DNA of 42,207 bases from Synechococcus sp. CO36386bin_29 (GTDB taxonomy: Bacteria > Cyanobacteriota > Cyanobacteriia > PCC-6307 > Cyanobiaceae), in the NCBI GenBank assembly GCA_011523835.1, contig WTFZ01000063.1, forward strand, positions 1 through 42,207, given 5' to 3'. Positions 25,292 to 33,228 of the stretch are shown here, piece after piece. The position numbers and the translations under genes are program-made. Every line of letters begins with the position of its first letter. Within the stretch, counting starts at the first letter, position 1. A model generated the notes under the pieces. It did not search any database and was not told where the DNA came from. It saw nothing but the letters and a program-made list of their open reading frames with translations.

Positions 25292-26016
25292 TTGTTATCC
25301 ACGCGGCCGTAAATAGCCATTGAAGCCTCAGCCTTCCAGGCCCAGAGCTGATCGCCATAGCTGAAGTGCCACCATTCATTGGGATGACGGACAAATCCGG
25401 CATGTTCCATCGCTGCCTGCAGCTGGCATCGCCGGTGATGCCAAAGAGCCTCGAGACTCTCGGGATTGATTTTCGCGGATGCTGCGTGATGGTCAGGCAG
25501 TGACTCGGGGCCAATGGCGTCGATCTCTCCCCCCATGGAAAGGGGAGCTCCACACGCATCCGCCAGTGTGAGATCGATGGCTCCACCAGTGCTGTGGGGG
25601 GGCGGTGTGCGCGGATTGTCACTGGGTGGTGCCCAGAAGCGCCCCACATCGCGCCGGACGTCTTCCAGTGCCCTCGTCCATTGCGGCATCGTCGGTTCAA
25701 GGCCTCGCCGCCCGCATTCCTCCCTGACCGCATGGTCAACCATGAAGGCCTGAACACTGACGGGGCGCCAGGCATCAAACACGAGCAACTGGATCGAGCC
25801 GATTTGAGAATCCGGATGCTGGGTGAGGTGATTCTGCGCCTGAGCGAGACGGCTCAGGACGCTCGATCGCACCCTGAAGGGATCACCCTGCTGACCGTAA
25901 GGAGCACCCAGTTGTACGTAAGGATGGGGCTCCAGACAGAGAAACCGCCCCCTGATCGACTCCAGCGGTTCACCGCACTCCTGGATGGCCACATCACTCC
26001 AAGGCCGGCGCATCAC
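25288..26016 (-). CDS. D-alanyl-D-alanine dipeptidase, VanX/DdpX family (M15D)
   Basis: A zinc peptidase that hydrolyses free D-Ala-D-Ala. The 242-aa protein shows the VanX-type Arg motif LLVFDAWRPVSVQ, the zinc motif HSTGGAIDLTLAD with His and Asp ligands, and HPNEWWHFSYG carrying the catalytic Glu and third zinc ligand. No signal peptide is seen, so it is probably cytoplasmic and may recycle cell-wall D-Ala-D-Ala rather than give vancomycin resistance. It follows recG by 43 nt. It is distinct from the membrane-anchored VanY-type protein at 19 kb. Confidence 0.92.
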   Translation of the reverse strand: MMRRPWSDVAIQECGEPLESIRGRFLCLEPHPYVQLGAPYGQQGDPFRVRSSVLSRLAQAQNHLTQHPDSQIGSIQLLVFDAWRPVSVQAFMVDHAVREECGRRGLEPTMPQWTRALEDVRRDVGRFWAPPSDNPRTPPPHSTGGAIDLTLADACGAPLSMGGEIDAIGPESLPDHHAASAKINPESLEALWHHRRCQLQAAMEHAGFVRHPNEWWHFSYGDQLWAWKAEASMAIYGRVDNN

Positions 26017-26059
26017 TGAACTTCAGATCATCAGAACTTTATGCACCGGGTCATCACCG

Positions 26060-28591
26060 TCAGTTCAACTGTGCTGCTGACGTCACGCGGTTGCGTTGAT
26101 CATCGAGAAGACTGCGAAGAACCGCGTGCTCGTTCAGATCAGGATCGTTGAGGAGGATGTCTGCCGCTTCCTCTCGAGCCTCCTCCAGGACGGACCCATC
26201 ATCGGCAAGGCTGGCCAAAGCCAGATCGGGCAGACCCGACTGGCGCGTCCCCAGCACTTGCCCGGGACCACGAAGCCTCAGGTCCATTTCAGCAATCTCG
26301 AAACCGTCGGTTGAGCGGACCAGCACCTCAAGTCTCTGCCTGGCCAGAGGATTGCGACTGTCGTTGATCAACAGGCAGCGGGATGCCGCAGCTCCACGCC
26401 CGACCCGCCCACGCAACTGGTGAAGCTGGGCCAGCCCGAACCGATCGGCGTGATCAATCATCATCACGCTGGCTTCGGGAACATCAACACCAACCTCCAC
26501 AACCGTGGTGGAGACCAACACCTGCGTTTGACCACGAGCAAAGGCCTGGATCACCGTTTGCTTCTCCGCACTCGGCAGGCGTCCATGCAGCAGACCCACT
26601 TTGAGATCCGGGAACACTTCATCCTTCAGTTGACGATGCACATCGACAGCTGACCTCAGGTCCATTTTTTCTGACTCTTCAACAAGCGGTAGGACCACAT
26701 AGGCCCTCTGACCTTTCTCCACCTCGTCGCGGATCAGGCTGTAAGCCTCGTCCCGCTGCGAGCCTGCCAGCATCGTGGTGACGATCGGCGTGCGTCCCGG
26801 CGGCAATTCATCGATCTGACTGACATCCAGGTCTCCATGAAGTGACAACGCCAGGGTTCGGGGAATCGGTGTTGCCGTCATCGTGAGGAGATGGGGCTGA
26901 AGCCCTTTCCCCAAAAGTCGATTGCGCTGTCGCACTCCGAAGCGGTGTTGCTCATCCACCACCACCAGTCCAAGTCGTTCGAAAGCGACAGGATCCTCAA
27001 GCAGTGCGTGCGTGCCCACAAGAACCTTGCAAGCCCCTGAGGCCACATCGGCGAGAATCTGCCGCCGTTTCTTCAAAGGTGTGGAACCGGTCAGCAGCTC
27101 AACAGTGAGATGCAGAGGCGGAAACCATTGGCAGAGACTGCGGTGGTGCTGTTCAGCAAGAACCTCTGTGGGAGCCATCATTGCCCCCTGCCATCCAGCC
27201 TCGATCGCCTTGAGCAGTGCAGCCACGGCGACAACGGTTTTGCCGCTCCCCACATCACCCTGAACCAACCGGGCCATGGGCTCAGATCGTTCGAGATCAT
27301 CATCAATCTCCGCCAACACTCTGTTCTGTGCCGCTGTGAACTGGAAGGGAAGATTGTCGAGGAAGCGACTCAGCAAACCATCAGGATTCGATGGAAGCCG
27401 TAGCGAAGGTGCCGTTCGCTGACGCAGTGCCGCCCTGCGCTGCATCAATCCGAGCTGCAGTAGGAGGAATTCGTCGAAAACAAGACGGTGTCGGGCTTTC
27501 TGGAGCTGCTCGGACGTTTCCGGTCGGTGAATCGCCGTCAAAGCCTGGTGACGATCCAAGAGATGCCTGGCCTGACGTCTCTGCGGCGGCAGTGGGTCCG
27601 GCCAGAAACGAACCGATGGCAGCACCGCCTCCACCAGGTTTCGGAAACGATCCGCCGTCAGTCCCTCGGTCAGGGAGTACACCGGCAACAGCCTGCCGAT
27701 GCGTCTGGATTGCAATGGAGCCTGGGCGCTTTCCATGACTTCGATCAGAGGGTCCTGAAAGCTCAGGCCGTAGGGACCGTCTTTGACCAGACCGCTTACA
27801 GCAACAGTGGCTCCATTGGGATAAAGCCTTGTCTGACCATGGAGATAGGAGGGATTGCTGAAGCGCCGACCTGCCAGGAAACGACTCACCTTGATTCGAC
27901 CGGTGGGATCCTGAAGCTGAAGTTCGATGATGGAGAGATTGGGATTTCTCGGGCTCGTGAAGCCGTGACATCGACGTACGGTTGCGACGATCGTGGCTGT
28001 TTCGCCAGGCACCAGAGCTTCAATCCGACGTAAGGCGGAATAGTCCACATAGTCCCTCGGATAGTGCAGCAGTAGATCCCTGACCACAAGAAGACCAAGG
28101 CTGGCCAGCCGTTCCGCCTGCTTGGGGCCAATACCTCGAACCCGTGACAGCGGTGCATCGAGCGGGATGACGCCCTTCAGGGAACTTGAGGCTTTCGTGC
28201 TGCTGGTGGCAACCTTCAGTTTTGGAGGTGCCATCGGACGGCTTGGTTCGAGTCGCTGGCGCAGGCCGTGGAGCCACTGCCTCAACGTGGTGACCAGACG
28301 CCGGCGCGCAGCATCACTGAGAGATGGATAGGACTTGAAGTCGTTGGAGAACGTTTGAAGGCGATGCTCAGAATCTGATGGGAAGGGAATTCCAGGAGGA
28401 GCACCCAACTCCCGCATCATGAAACTGTGAAACGTTTCCTGCCGACCCTGAACATTGCCGAATCCACGCTCTGCTTCAAGCGACAGTGCCTGCTGAAGAG
28501 GACGAATCCAGACCAGAAAACGCTCCAGAGCCTGGTGATCCAGACCAGGACTTAAAGATTCGGGTTGTTCTCCGAACGGTTGGGCCACCAA
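26060..28591 (-). CDS. recG: ATP-dependent DNA helicase RecG
   Basis: Remodels stalled replication forks and branched DNA. The 843-aa protein is longer than E. coli RecG (693 aa), with about 130 extra N-terminal residues common in cyanobacteria. Motifs: VRGIGPKQAERLASLG, wedge/OB domain with IELQLQDPTGRIKVSRF, Walker A QGDVGSGKTVV (about residue 445), the DEQH box, TATPIPRTLAL, GLLHGRLPSAEK and the C-terminal QLRGRVGRG. Its ATG lies 40 nt inside the preceding 376-aa gene, indicating coupling. Confidence 0.97.
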   Translation of the reverse strand: MVAQPFGEQPESLSPGLDHQALERFLVWIRPLQQALSLEAERGFGNVQGRQETFHSFMMRELGAPPGIPFPSDSEHRLQTFSNDFKSYPSLSDAARRRLVTTLRQWLHGLRQRLEPSRPMAPPKLKVATSSTKASSSLKGVIPLDAPLSRVRGIGPKQAERLASLGLLVVRDLLLHYPRDYVDYSALRRIEALVPGETATIVATVRRCHGFTSPRNPNLSIIELQLQDPTGRIKVSRFLAGRRFSNPSYLHGQTRLYPNGATVAVSGLVKDGPYGLSFQDPLIEVMESAQAPLQSRRIGRLLPVYSLTEGLTADRFRNLVEAVLPSVRFWPDPLPPQRRQARHLLDRHQALTAIHRPETSEQLQKARHRLVFDEFLLLQLGLMQRRAALRQRTAPSLRLPSNPDGLLSRFLDNLPFQFTAAQNRVLAEIDDDLERSEPMARLVQGDVGSGKTVVAVAALLKAIEAGWQGAMMAPTEVLAEQHHRSLCQWFPPLHLTVELLTGSTPLKKRRQILADVASGACKVLVGTHALLEDPVAFERLGLVVVDEQHRFGVRQRNRLLGKGLQPHLLTMTATPIPRTLALSLHGDLDVSQIDELPPGRTPIVTTMLAGSQRDEAYSLIRDEVEKGQRAYVVLPLVEESEKMDLRSAVDVHRQLKDEVFPDLKVGLLHGRLPSAEKQTVIQAFARGQTQVLVSTTVVEVGVDVPEASVMMIDHADRFGLAQLHQLRGRVGRGAAASRCLLINDSRNPLARQRLEVLVRSTDGFEIAEMDLRLRGPGQVLGTRQSGLPDLALASLADDGSVLEEAREEAADILLNDPDLNEHAVLRSLLDDQRNRVTSAAQLN

Positions 28592-29682
28592 TGGGTCTGA
28601 ACCTCCCTGGTGTTTAAGCGACGCTGCCAGTGTCGCTCTTTCACCACAAGAGTGGAGAGATAGCGCCGTTGCTTCTGAATGCGTTCACGGCAACGACGCA
28701 GAGCGTAGTGATCGAATTCCAGTTCGGAACTGCGCAATAGCAGGCAGTGGCTGTCGAAGGACTGCTCATCGGTCATCACGGCAAGCGGAAGCTGAAGTCT
28801 CAGAAGATTCGACTGGGCAGACTGAGACGGAACCTGCCCGTTGATTGCGGCCTCAAGCAACTGAATGGGTAGGAGACTTCTGATGATCCCCGAGCGCATC
28901 AACTCAACATTGAGTGCATGGGAAAGATTGCGTAGACGTCTGCTAAGAGCTGCATCAAGTCCTGACATCCAGGCCAGCAGATCACTGGGCAAGCTCGGCA
29001 TCAACTGATCTGAAGTGGAAAGCTCCCTGATGTCAGAGACTTCAAACGGCTGTATGGAATCAACGGTCGCGTCCTGGATCTCCCTGGCTTCCATTGACTC
29101 ACCAGCAAGGACGAACAGAGAGCGGAGCAGATCGAGCTCCGTGGATTCCTGCCCAGACGGTGGGACAGCCTTCGTAGGTTGCTCTGCAACGCCCTCTACA
29201 CCCTTGTCTGAGGATTGTGGAGAGGGAAGCAGACCGTCAACTAAATCGGGACGATCGAGGGGAAGTGACAGGCCAAGATGAACTTCGTAACAGGGCTCCT
29301 CAGGCACCGGAGGTTCAGCGGCATTGGCCAGTGCCTGAACCTGGAGGAGTCGGCTGCGCTGAGCATCCGCCCGCAGACGATCAGCCGTAACGAGCAACTG
29401 CTCGATGGTGATCAGAGACGAGGTGCGCTGAACGAGTGAATCGACCCGGAGATGGAAACTTTTCAGGCCATCCCCTCTGCGGATCTGAGAATCAAGATCA
29501 AGATCACAGAGGAGATGCTTGATGGCTGTTTGAACAGCCCGAGGAAGTTGATCGCGAACGATCTGAAGGTAAAGCGCTTGCTCCCTGTAGATGGATGGGG
29601 ATAAAGAGCGACATCGGTCAGCCAGACGCTCCAGCTGGAGGTCTGGATCATGACGGTGGCGGCTCTCCGTATGACCCTCCAA
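28552..29682 (-). CDS. uncharacterised 376-aa protein between tsf and recG
   Basis: I do not recognise a family. The N-terminal half is helical, rich in Arg and Leu (LQLERLADRCRSLSPSIYREQ, LLCDLDLDSQIRR); a low-complexity acidic Pro/Ser/Gln linker spans about residues 135-185; and the C-terminal half is again helical and very basic (YALRRCRERIQKQRRYLSTLVVKERHWQRR). There are no membrane segments or signal peptide. The start is TTG at 29682, 2 nt after the tsf stop, and it overlaps recG by 40 nt, so it is firmly inside the translation and repair operon. The basic tail could bind RNA or DNA, but that is inference. Confidence 0.8.
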   Translation of the reverse strand: MEGHTESRHRHDPDLQLERLADRCRSLSPSIYREQALYLQIVRDQLPRAVQTAIKHLLCDLDLDSQIRRGDGLKSFHLRVDSLVQRTSSLITIEQLLVTADRLRADAQRSRLLQVQALANAAEPPVPEEPCYEVHLGLSLPLDRPDLVDGLLPSPQSSDKGVEGVAEQPTKAVPPSGQESTELDLLRSLFVLAGESMEAREIQDATVDSIQPFEVSDIRELSTSDQLMPSLPSDLLAWMSGLDAALSRRLRNLSHALNVELMRSGIIRSLLPIQLLEAAINGQVPSQSAQSNLLRLQLPLAVMTDEQSFDSHCLLLRSSELEFDHYALRRCRERIQKQRRYLSTLVVKERHWQRRLNTREVQTHWWPNRSENNPNL

Positions 29683-29684
29683 GA

Positions 29685-30344
29685 TCAGCCCTTGGTCATC
29701 GATGCCACCTCAGCGGCAAAATCGTTTTCTTCCACTTCGATGCCCTCACCAAGGGTATAGCGGGTGAAACGTCGGACCTTCACGTTTTCACCAATCTTTC
29801 CAGCTGTCTGCTTGACCAGCTCAGCAACGGTGAGAGAGCTGTCTTTGATGAAGGGTTGCTCCATCAGGGCAAGCTCTTTCAGGCGCTTGTTGATCCGACC
29901 TTCGACAATTTTCTCCTTCATCTGTTCAGGCTTGCCATCGAGGTCATCACGACCCATTTCAATAGCTTTCTCGCGTTCACGGATCTCAGCAGGAATCTCG
30001 TCGGTGGTGACGTATTCCACGCCAGGGCAAGCAGCCACCTGCATGGACACGTCTTTCAGAAGCTCCTGGAACATGTCACCACGAGCAACGAAGTCGGTTT
30101 CGCAGTTGACCTCAACCAGGACGCCGACGCGAGCTCCAGTGTGGATGTAGCTGCCGATCGCACCTTCAGCAGCCGTGCGGCCGGACTTTTTCTCAGCACT
30201 GGCAATGCCTTTCTGGCGAAGCCATTCGATGGCTTTATCAGCATCGCCATCAGTGGCTGCAAGAGCTTTCTTGCAATCCATCATTCCAGCGCCGGTCTTG
30301 TCACGCAGGTCCTTAACGAGCTTGGCGGATACGGCAGCGGCCAT
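29685..30344 (-). CDS. tsf: elongation factor Ts
   Basis: The nucleotide exchange factor for EF-Tu. The 219-aa protein starts [20 protein letters not shown] and shows [26 protein letters not shown] (UBA-like N-terminal domain), the EF-Tu contact Cys-Glu-Thr-Asp-Phe motif ([13 protein letters not shown]) and a short dimerisation region, the compact form usual in cyanobacteria. ATG 30344 is preferred over an upstream start at 30374. It follows rpsB with an attenuator hairpin between them. Confidence 0.97.
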   Translation of the reverse strand: MAAAVSAKLVKDLRDKTGAGMMDCKKALAATDGDADKAIEWLRQKGIASAEKKSGRTAAEGAIGSYIHTGARVGVLVEVNCETDFVARGDMFQELLKDVSMQVAACPGVEYVTTDEIPAEIREREKAIEMGRDDLDGKPEQMKEKIVEGRINKRLKELALMEQPFIKDSSLTVAELVKQTAGKIGENVKVRRFTRYTLGEGIEVEENDFAAEVASMTKG

Positions 30345-30370
30345 CGGAAGAGAAGAAGGTGTGTATTTGG

Positions 30371-30407
30371 ACAAAAAGCCGCCTTTCCAAACATCTGGAA
30401 GGGCGGC
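30371..30407 (-). terminator. Intrinsic attenuator/terminator between rpsB and tsf
   Basis: On the minus strand GCCGCCCTTCCA pairs with TGGAAAGGCGGC (12 bp, one G-T wobble) around a 6-nt loop, followed at once by TTTTTGT. This is a textbook rho-independent signal in the rpsB-tsf gap, where partial read-through would set the S2 to EF-Ts ratio. Confidence 0.85.
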
Positions 30408-30430
30408 GTGAACATAGCGGCTCGCGGGAC

Positions 30431-31150
30431 TCAGCCTTCGCTGTCGTCACCACCACGCTGTTCGTTGGAGCCATGACGGCCTTCGTTGATGGCATCAGCC
30501 AGACGGCTCAGCACCAGCTGAACGGAACGCACAGCGTCGTCATTGCAAGGGATGGGGACCTCGCAGAGATCAGGATCACAATTGGTATCCAGCATGGAAA
30601 CCAGAGGAATATCCAGTTTGCGGGCTTCAAGCACCGCATTGGTTTCACGACGCTGATCAACCAGCACCACGACGTCAGGCAGGCGACGCATGTTTTTCAA
30701 TCCGCCCAGATATTTCTGAAGACGATCAAGCTCACGCCGGAGAACAGCCCCTTCCTTCTTGGGACGCATGGCAATCGCTCCGCTCGACTCCATGCGCTCC
30801 AGATCTTTGAGGCGATCGATTCGGGCTTTCATCGTCGTCCAGTTGGTGAGCATGCCGCCCAGCCAGCGCTGATTGACATAAGACCCACCGCAGCGCAAAG
30901 CCTCTTGTGCAACCACCTCAGATGCTTGTTTCTTGGTTCCAACGAAGAGGAAACGTTTGCCGCTTCTCGCAGCTGAACGAACCCACTTGTAAGCATTGTT
31001 CATGCAGACAGCAGTCTGCACGAGATCAATGATGTGAACCCCGTTGCGCGCGCAGTAGATGTAGCGCGACATCTTGGGATTCCAGCGACGGGTCTGGTGA
31101 CCGAAGTGTGCACCAGCCTCCATCATCTCAGCGAGAGTGACGACAGCCAT
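30431..31150 (-). CDS. rpsB: 30S ribosomal protein S2
   Basis: Small-subunit protein with normal length (239 aa). It begins [19 protein letters not shown] and shows [45 protein letters not shown] and [14 protein letters not shown], all S2 hallmarks. The Glu/Ser/Asp-rich tail ([12 protein letters not shown]) is probably flexible. ATG 31150 is preferred; a GTG at 31180 would place coding sequence within the structured leader. It is the first gene of the rpsB-tsf-orf-recG-ddpX run. Confidence 0.98.
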   Translation of the reverse strand: MAVVTLAEMMEAGAHFGHQTRRWNPKMSRYIYCARNGVHIIDLVQTAVCMNNAYKWVRSAARSGKRFLFVGTKKQASEVVAQEALRCGGSYVNQRWLGGMLTNWTTMKARIDRLKDLERMESSGAIAMRPKKEGAVLRRELDRLQKYLGGLKNMRRLPDVVVLVDQRRETNAVLEARKLDIPLVSMLDTNCDPDLCEVPIPCNDDAVRSVQLVLSRLADAINEGRHGSNEQRGGDDSEG

Positions 31151-31161
31151 AATTGATTGAG

Positions 31162-31243
31162 GTTTCGGGTTGGCCTCCACCTGTCAGGGATCACGCGGCA
31201 GGCAATAGCCCGAACCACGATCAGCACCCGAAACAGACAGGTG
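31162..31243 (-). promoter_or_regulatory. Structured rpsB leader with crossing inverted repeats
   Basis: Two perfect inverted repeats interlock. GTTTCGGGT (31162-31170) is complementary to ACCCGAAAC (31226-31234), and CACCTGTC (31178-31185) to GACAGGTG (31236-31243). Formed together they make a pseudoknot; otherwise they are alternative helices. A GGAGG on the coding strand (31174-31178) sits inside this fold, 23 nt before the ATG. A small hairpin, CGGGC-TATT-GCCTG on the coding strand, lies in the loop. S2 autoregulates its own mRNA in E. coli; that this leader serves the same role here is inference. Confidence 0.6.
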
Positions 31244-31247
31244 TGCG

Positions 31248-31275
31248 GTTTTAGGGAACTTTTTTAATTTATCAA
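31248..31275 (-). promoter_or_regulatory. Candidate rpsB promoter
   Basis: On the minus strand TTGATA (31275-31270) and TAAAAC (31253-31248) are separated by 16 nt. A start site near 31241 would begin the transcript about at the first helix of the leader. The -35 matches consensus at five of six positions, the -10 at four. Confidence 0.4.
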
Positions 31276-31284
31276 ACGGTCTGT

Positions 31285-32217
31285 TCAGCGAAGACCGCTG
31301 GCCTTGGCTTCGCTGTAAAGAGCCTCAACACCGATTCGATTCAACGGAAGACGCAGAAGCTCGAGAGCCAGTGATGGCTGCCCCCGATGGATGAGCCAGG
31401 AGAGAAGGGGCTTCAAAGTGCGCTCATTCACCAGACCGCCCAGGGTGAGAACAGACCAGAGAACCCTGTGCATCCAGGTGAACTGAATGATCATGCGCAC
31501 GCGGCGACTGGGATGCTTTCGGTAAAAAACGAGACCCATCCGGGCGCGTTCTCTCTCCACGCGAATCAGATCGGGGATCTGTTCAAGCCGGAAAGCAGGG
31601 TGCCAGTGGTAACCAACAGCCTCGGGACAACGGACAAGTTCAACACCCATCTGTCGCAGACGCTCACCGAGTTCAAGGTCTTCCCATCCATAAAGGTGGA
31701 ATCCCGTGTCAAACAGTCCTGACCGCTCAAGAACCGAGCGGTCGATGGCAACGTTGCCAGTGGCGAAGTAGGCCCAGGACAGATCTCTGAGCTTGTGACG
31801 CTCTTGTGTTGGATGCTCAAAATTCGCGGTGTTGATGACAGCGCCGTAGGTGAAACAAAGACGTGTACCGCTGTGGCGCCAGTGGGAAGAGAGCGCTTTC
31901 GCATGGCAGGCGAGAAACGTCGGAGTGACGACGAGATCACTGTCGATGAAAACGATGACATCACCCCGGGCATGAGAGACACCGCGGTTCCGCCCTTCAG
32001 CGGGACCACCATGTCGCTGTTCGATGAGCCGAACACTCGGGAAACGGCTGCTCGACGCTCGCAACCAGTCAGGAGTTCCGTCGGTGGAGCCGTCATCCAC
32101 GACAACCACTTCATACGACTCGATTTCACCACTGGGACGCTGCTCTTCCAGTGCAAGTAGGCACTTTTCCAGAATCGGGCGTCGGTTGTAAGTGGGAATG
32201 ACAACGCTGATGAACAT
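31285..32217 (-). CDS. family 2 glycosyltransferase
   Basis: A 310-aa GT-A fold sugar transferase. It starts MFISVVIPTYNRRPILEKCL, has the nucleotide-binding VVVDDGSTDGTPDWL, the metal-binding DSD in VIVFIDSDLVV (about residue 95) and the galactosyltransferase-like GWEDLELGERLRQMG motif near residue 175. There is no membrane helix, so it is probably soluble or peripheral. The sugar and acceptor cannot be told; cell-surface polysaccharide or LPS is likely. It precedes rpsB, with the leader in between. Confidence 0.9.
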   Translation of the reverse strand: MFISVVIPTYNRRPILEKCLLALEEQRPSGEIESYEVVVVDDGSTDGTPDWLRASSSRFPSVRLIEQRHGGPAEGRNRGVSHARGDVIVFIDSDLVVTPTFLACHAKALSSHWRHSGTRLCFTYGAVINTANFEHPTQERHKLRDLSWAYFATGNVAIDRSVLERSGLFDTGFHLYGWEDLELGERLRQMGVELVRCPEAVGYHWHPAFRLEQIPDLIRVERERARMGLVFYRKHPSRRVRMIIQFTWMHRVLWSVLTLGGLVNERTLKPLLSWLIHRGQPSLALELLRLPLNRIGVEALYSEAKASGLR

Positions 32218-32259
32218 CCGCGCTTCTCGGTACTCCGATTGACGTCAGCCTAAGGGCAC

Positions 32260-32282
32260 AAAAAAAGGGGGGAGATCCCCCC
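32260..32282 (-). terminator. Strong intrinsic terminator after the 51-aa gene
   Basis: On the minus strand GGGGGG-ATCT-CCCCCC is followed by seven T. It lies 23 nt after the stop of the small basic protein gene and 42 nt before the glycosyltransferase start, so it closes the pcyA-devBCA transcript and separates it from the next unit. Confidence 0.9.
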
Positions 32283-32305
32283 TCGTCCAGCTTGAAGGCG
32301 CAGGA

Positions 32306-32461
32306 TCAATCCGCGGCGCCACCGTTGTTTGCAGTACCAGTCACACCGTTACCAGCACCTTCGCCACGTCCATCGTTGCGGAGCTTGCGCTTCTTGAATT
32401 TGCGCGCGTAAGCGCGGTTGCGCTCTTGCTTTTCCTTCTTGAGATTTCTGCGCTTGGCCAT
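32306..32461 (-). CDS. small lysine/arginine-rich protein, 51 aa
   Basis: ATG at 32461, TGA ending at 32306. The N-terminal 29 residues are strongly basic (MAKRRNLKKEKQERNRAYAR, then KFKKRKLR), and the rest is a Gly/Asn/Ala-rich flexible tail. The composition resembles small ribosome-associated or nucleic-acid-binding proteins; I recall similar short proteins in marine picocyanobacteria, but no function is known to me. It lies 35 nt after devA and just before the terminator. Confidence 0.8.
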   Translation of the reverse strand: MAKRRNLKKEKQERNRAYARKFKKRKLRNDGRGEGAGNGVTGTANNGGAAD

Positions 32462-32496
32462 ACTTTGGTTGAAATCTTGGCGTTTGTGACTCCAAC

Positions 32497-33228
32497 TTAC
32501 TCAATGGCCTGAAACAGGCGGCCGTCTTCCATTCGCACAAGCCGATCGGCCACATCAAGAATTCTGGGGTCGTGGGTCACCATGAGCACGGAACAGGATT
32601 GTTCCCTCGCCAGGCGTTTCAGAAGTTCCACAACTTCTCGACCAGTTGAACGATCGAGGGCTGCTGTCGGTTCATCCGCCAGCAACAATTTGGGTCTGGC
32701 TGCAAGCGCCCTGGCGATGGCGACGCGCTGCTTCTGCCCCCCGGAGAGATCGTGGGGGCGCTTCCCGAGTTCATCGTTCAGACCGACAGCGCGCAGCCAC
32801 TCCCTGGCTTGATCACGCCGACCCCTGTAACTGAAACCTGGAAGAAGATCGGCGCCCATTTGAACATTTTGTTCCGCCGTCAGGCAACGAAGCAGATTGT
32901 GTCCCTGAAAAATCATCCCGATCCGGCGCCGGAGTTTCTGTCTCTGTCCCCGTCCGGCTCCTTGAAGCTGCTGCCCGAACACACGAACATCACCTTGCTG
33001 AACCTGGCGCAAAGCACCGATCAAGGTAAGCAGCGTGGTCTTTCCACATCCGGAGGGCCCGGTCAGAAGCACCACCTCACCGGCGGCGATCTCTAAATCG
33101 ACACCTTGCAACACCTGCCGTCGGGTTGATCCCTTGCCATACCAGTGACTCAAGCCGCTGATGCTCACACTGAGCTTCTGTAAGGGCTCTGACTTCTGGG
33201 ACGATGTTGAAAGCGTGATGCTCGACAT
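32497..33228 (-). CDS. devA: DevA-type ABC exporter ATP-binding protein
   Basis: The ATPase of a DevBCA exporter. The 243-aa protein has Walker A LTGPSGCGKTTLLTLIG, Q-loop MIFQGHNLL, signature LSGGQKQRVAIARALA, Walker B LLLADEPTAALD and H-loop VTHDPRI, matching the MacB/LolD/DevA group. Its ATG shares one base with the devC stop (TGATG). In heterocyst-forming cyanobacteria DevBCA exports envelope glycolipids; in unicellular marine strains the substrate is unknown. Confidence 0.93.
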   Translation of the reverse strand: MSSITLSTSSQKSEPLQKLSVSISGLSHWYGKGSTRRQVLQGVDLEIAAGEVVLLTGPSGCGKTTLLTLIGALRQVQQGDVRVFGQQLQGAGRGQRQKLRRRIGMIFQGHNLLRCLTAEQNVQMGADLLPGFSYRGRRDQAREWLRAVGLNDELGKRPHDLSGGQKQRVAIARALAARPKLLLADEPTAALDRSTGREVVELLKRLAREQSCSVLMVTHDPRILDVADRLVRMEDGRLFQAIE

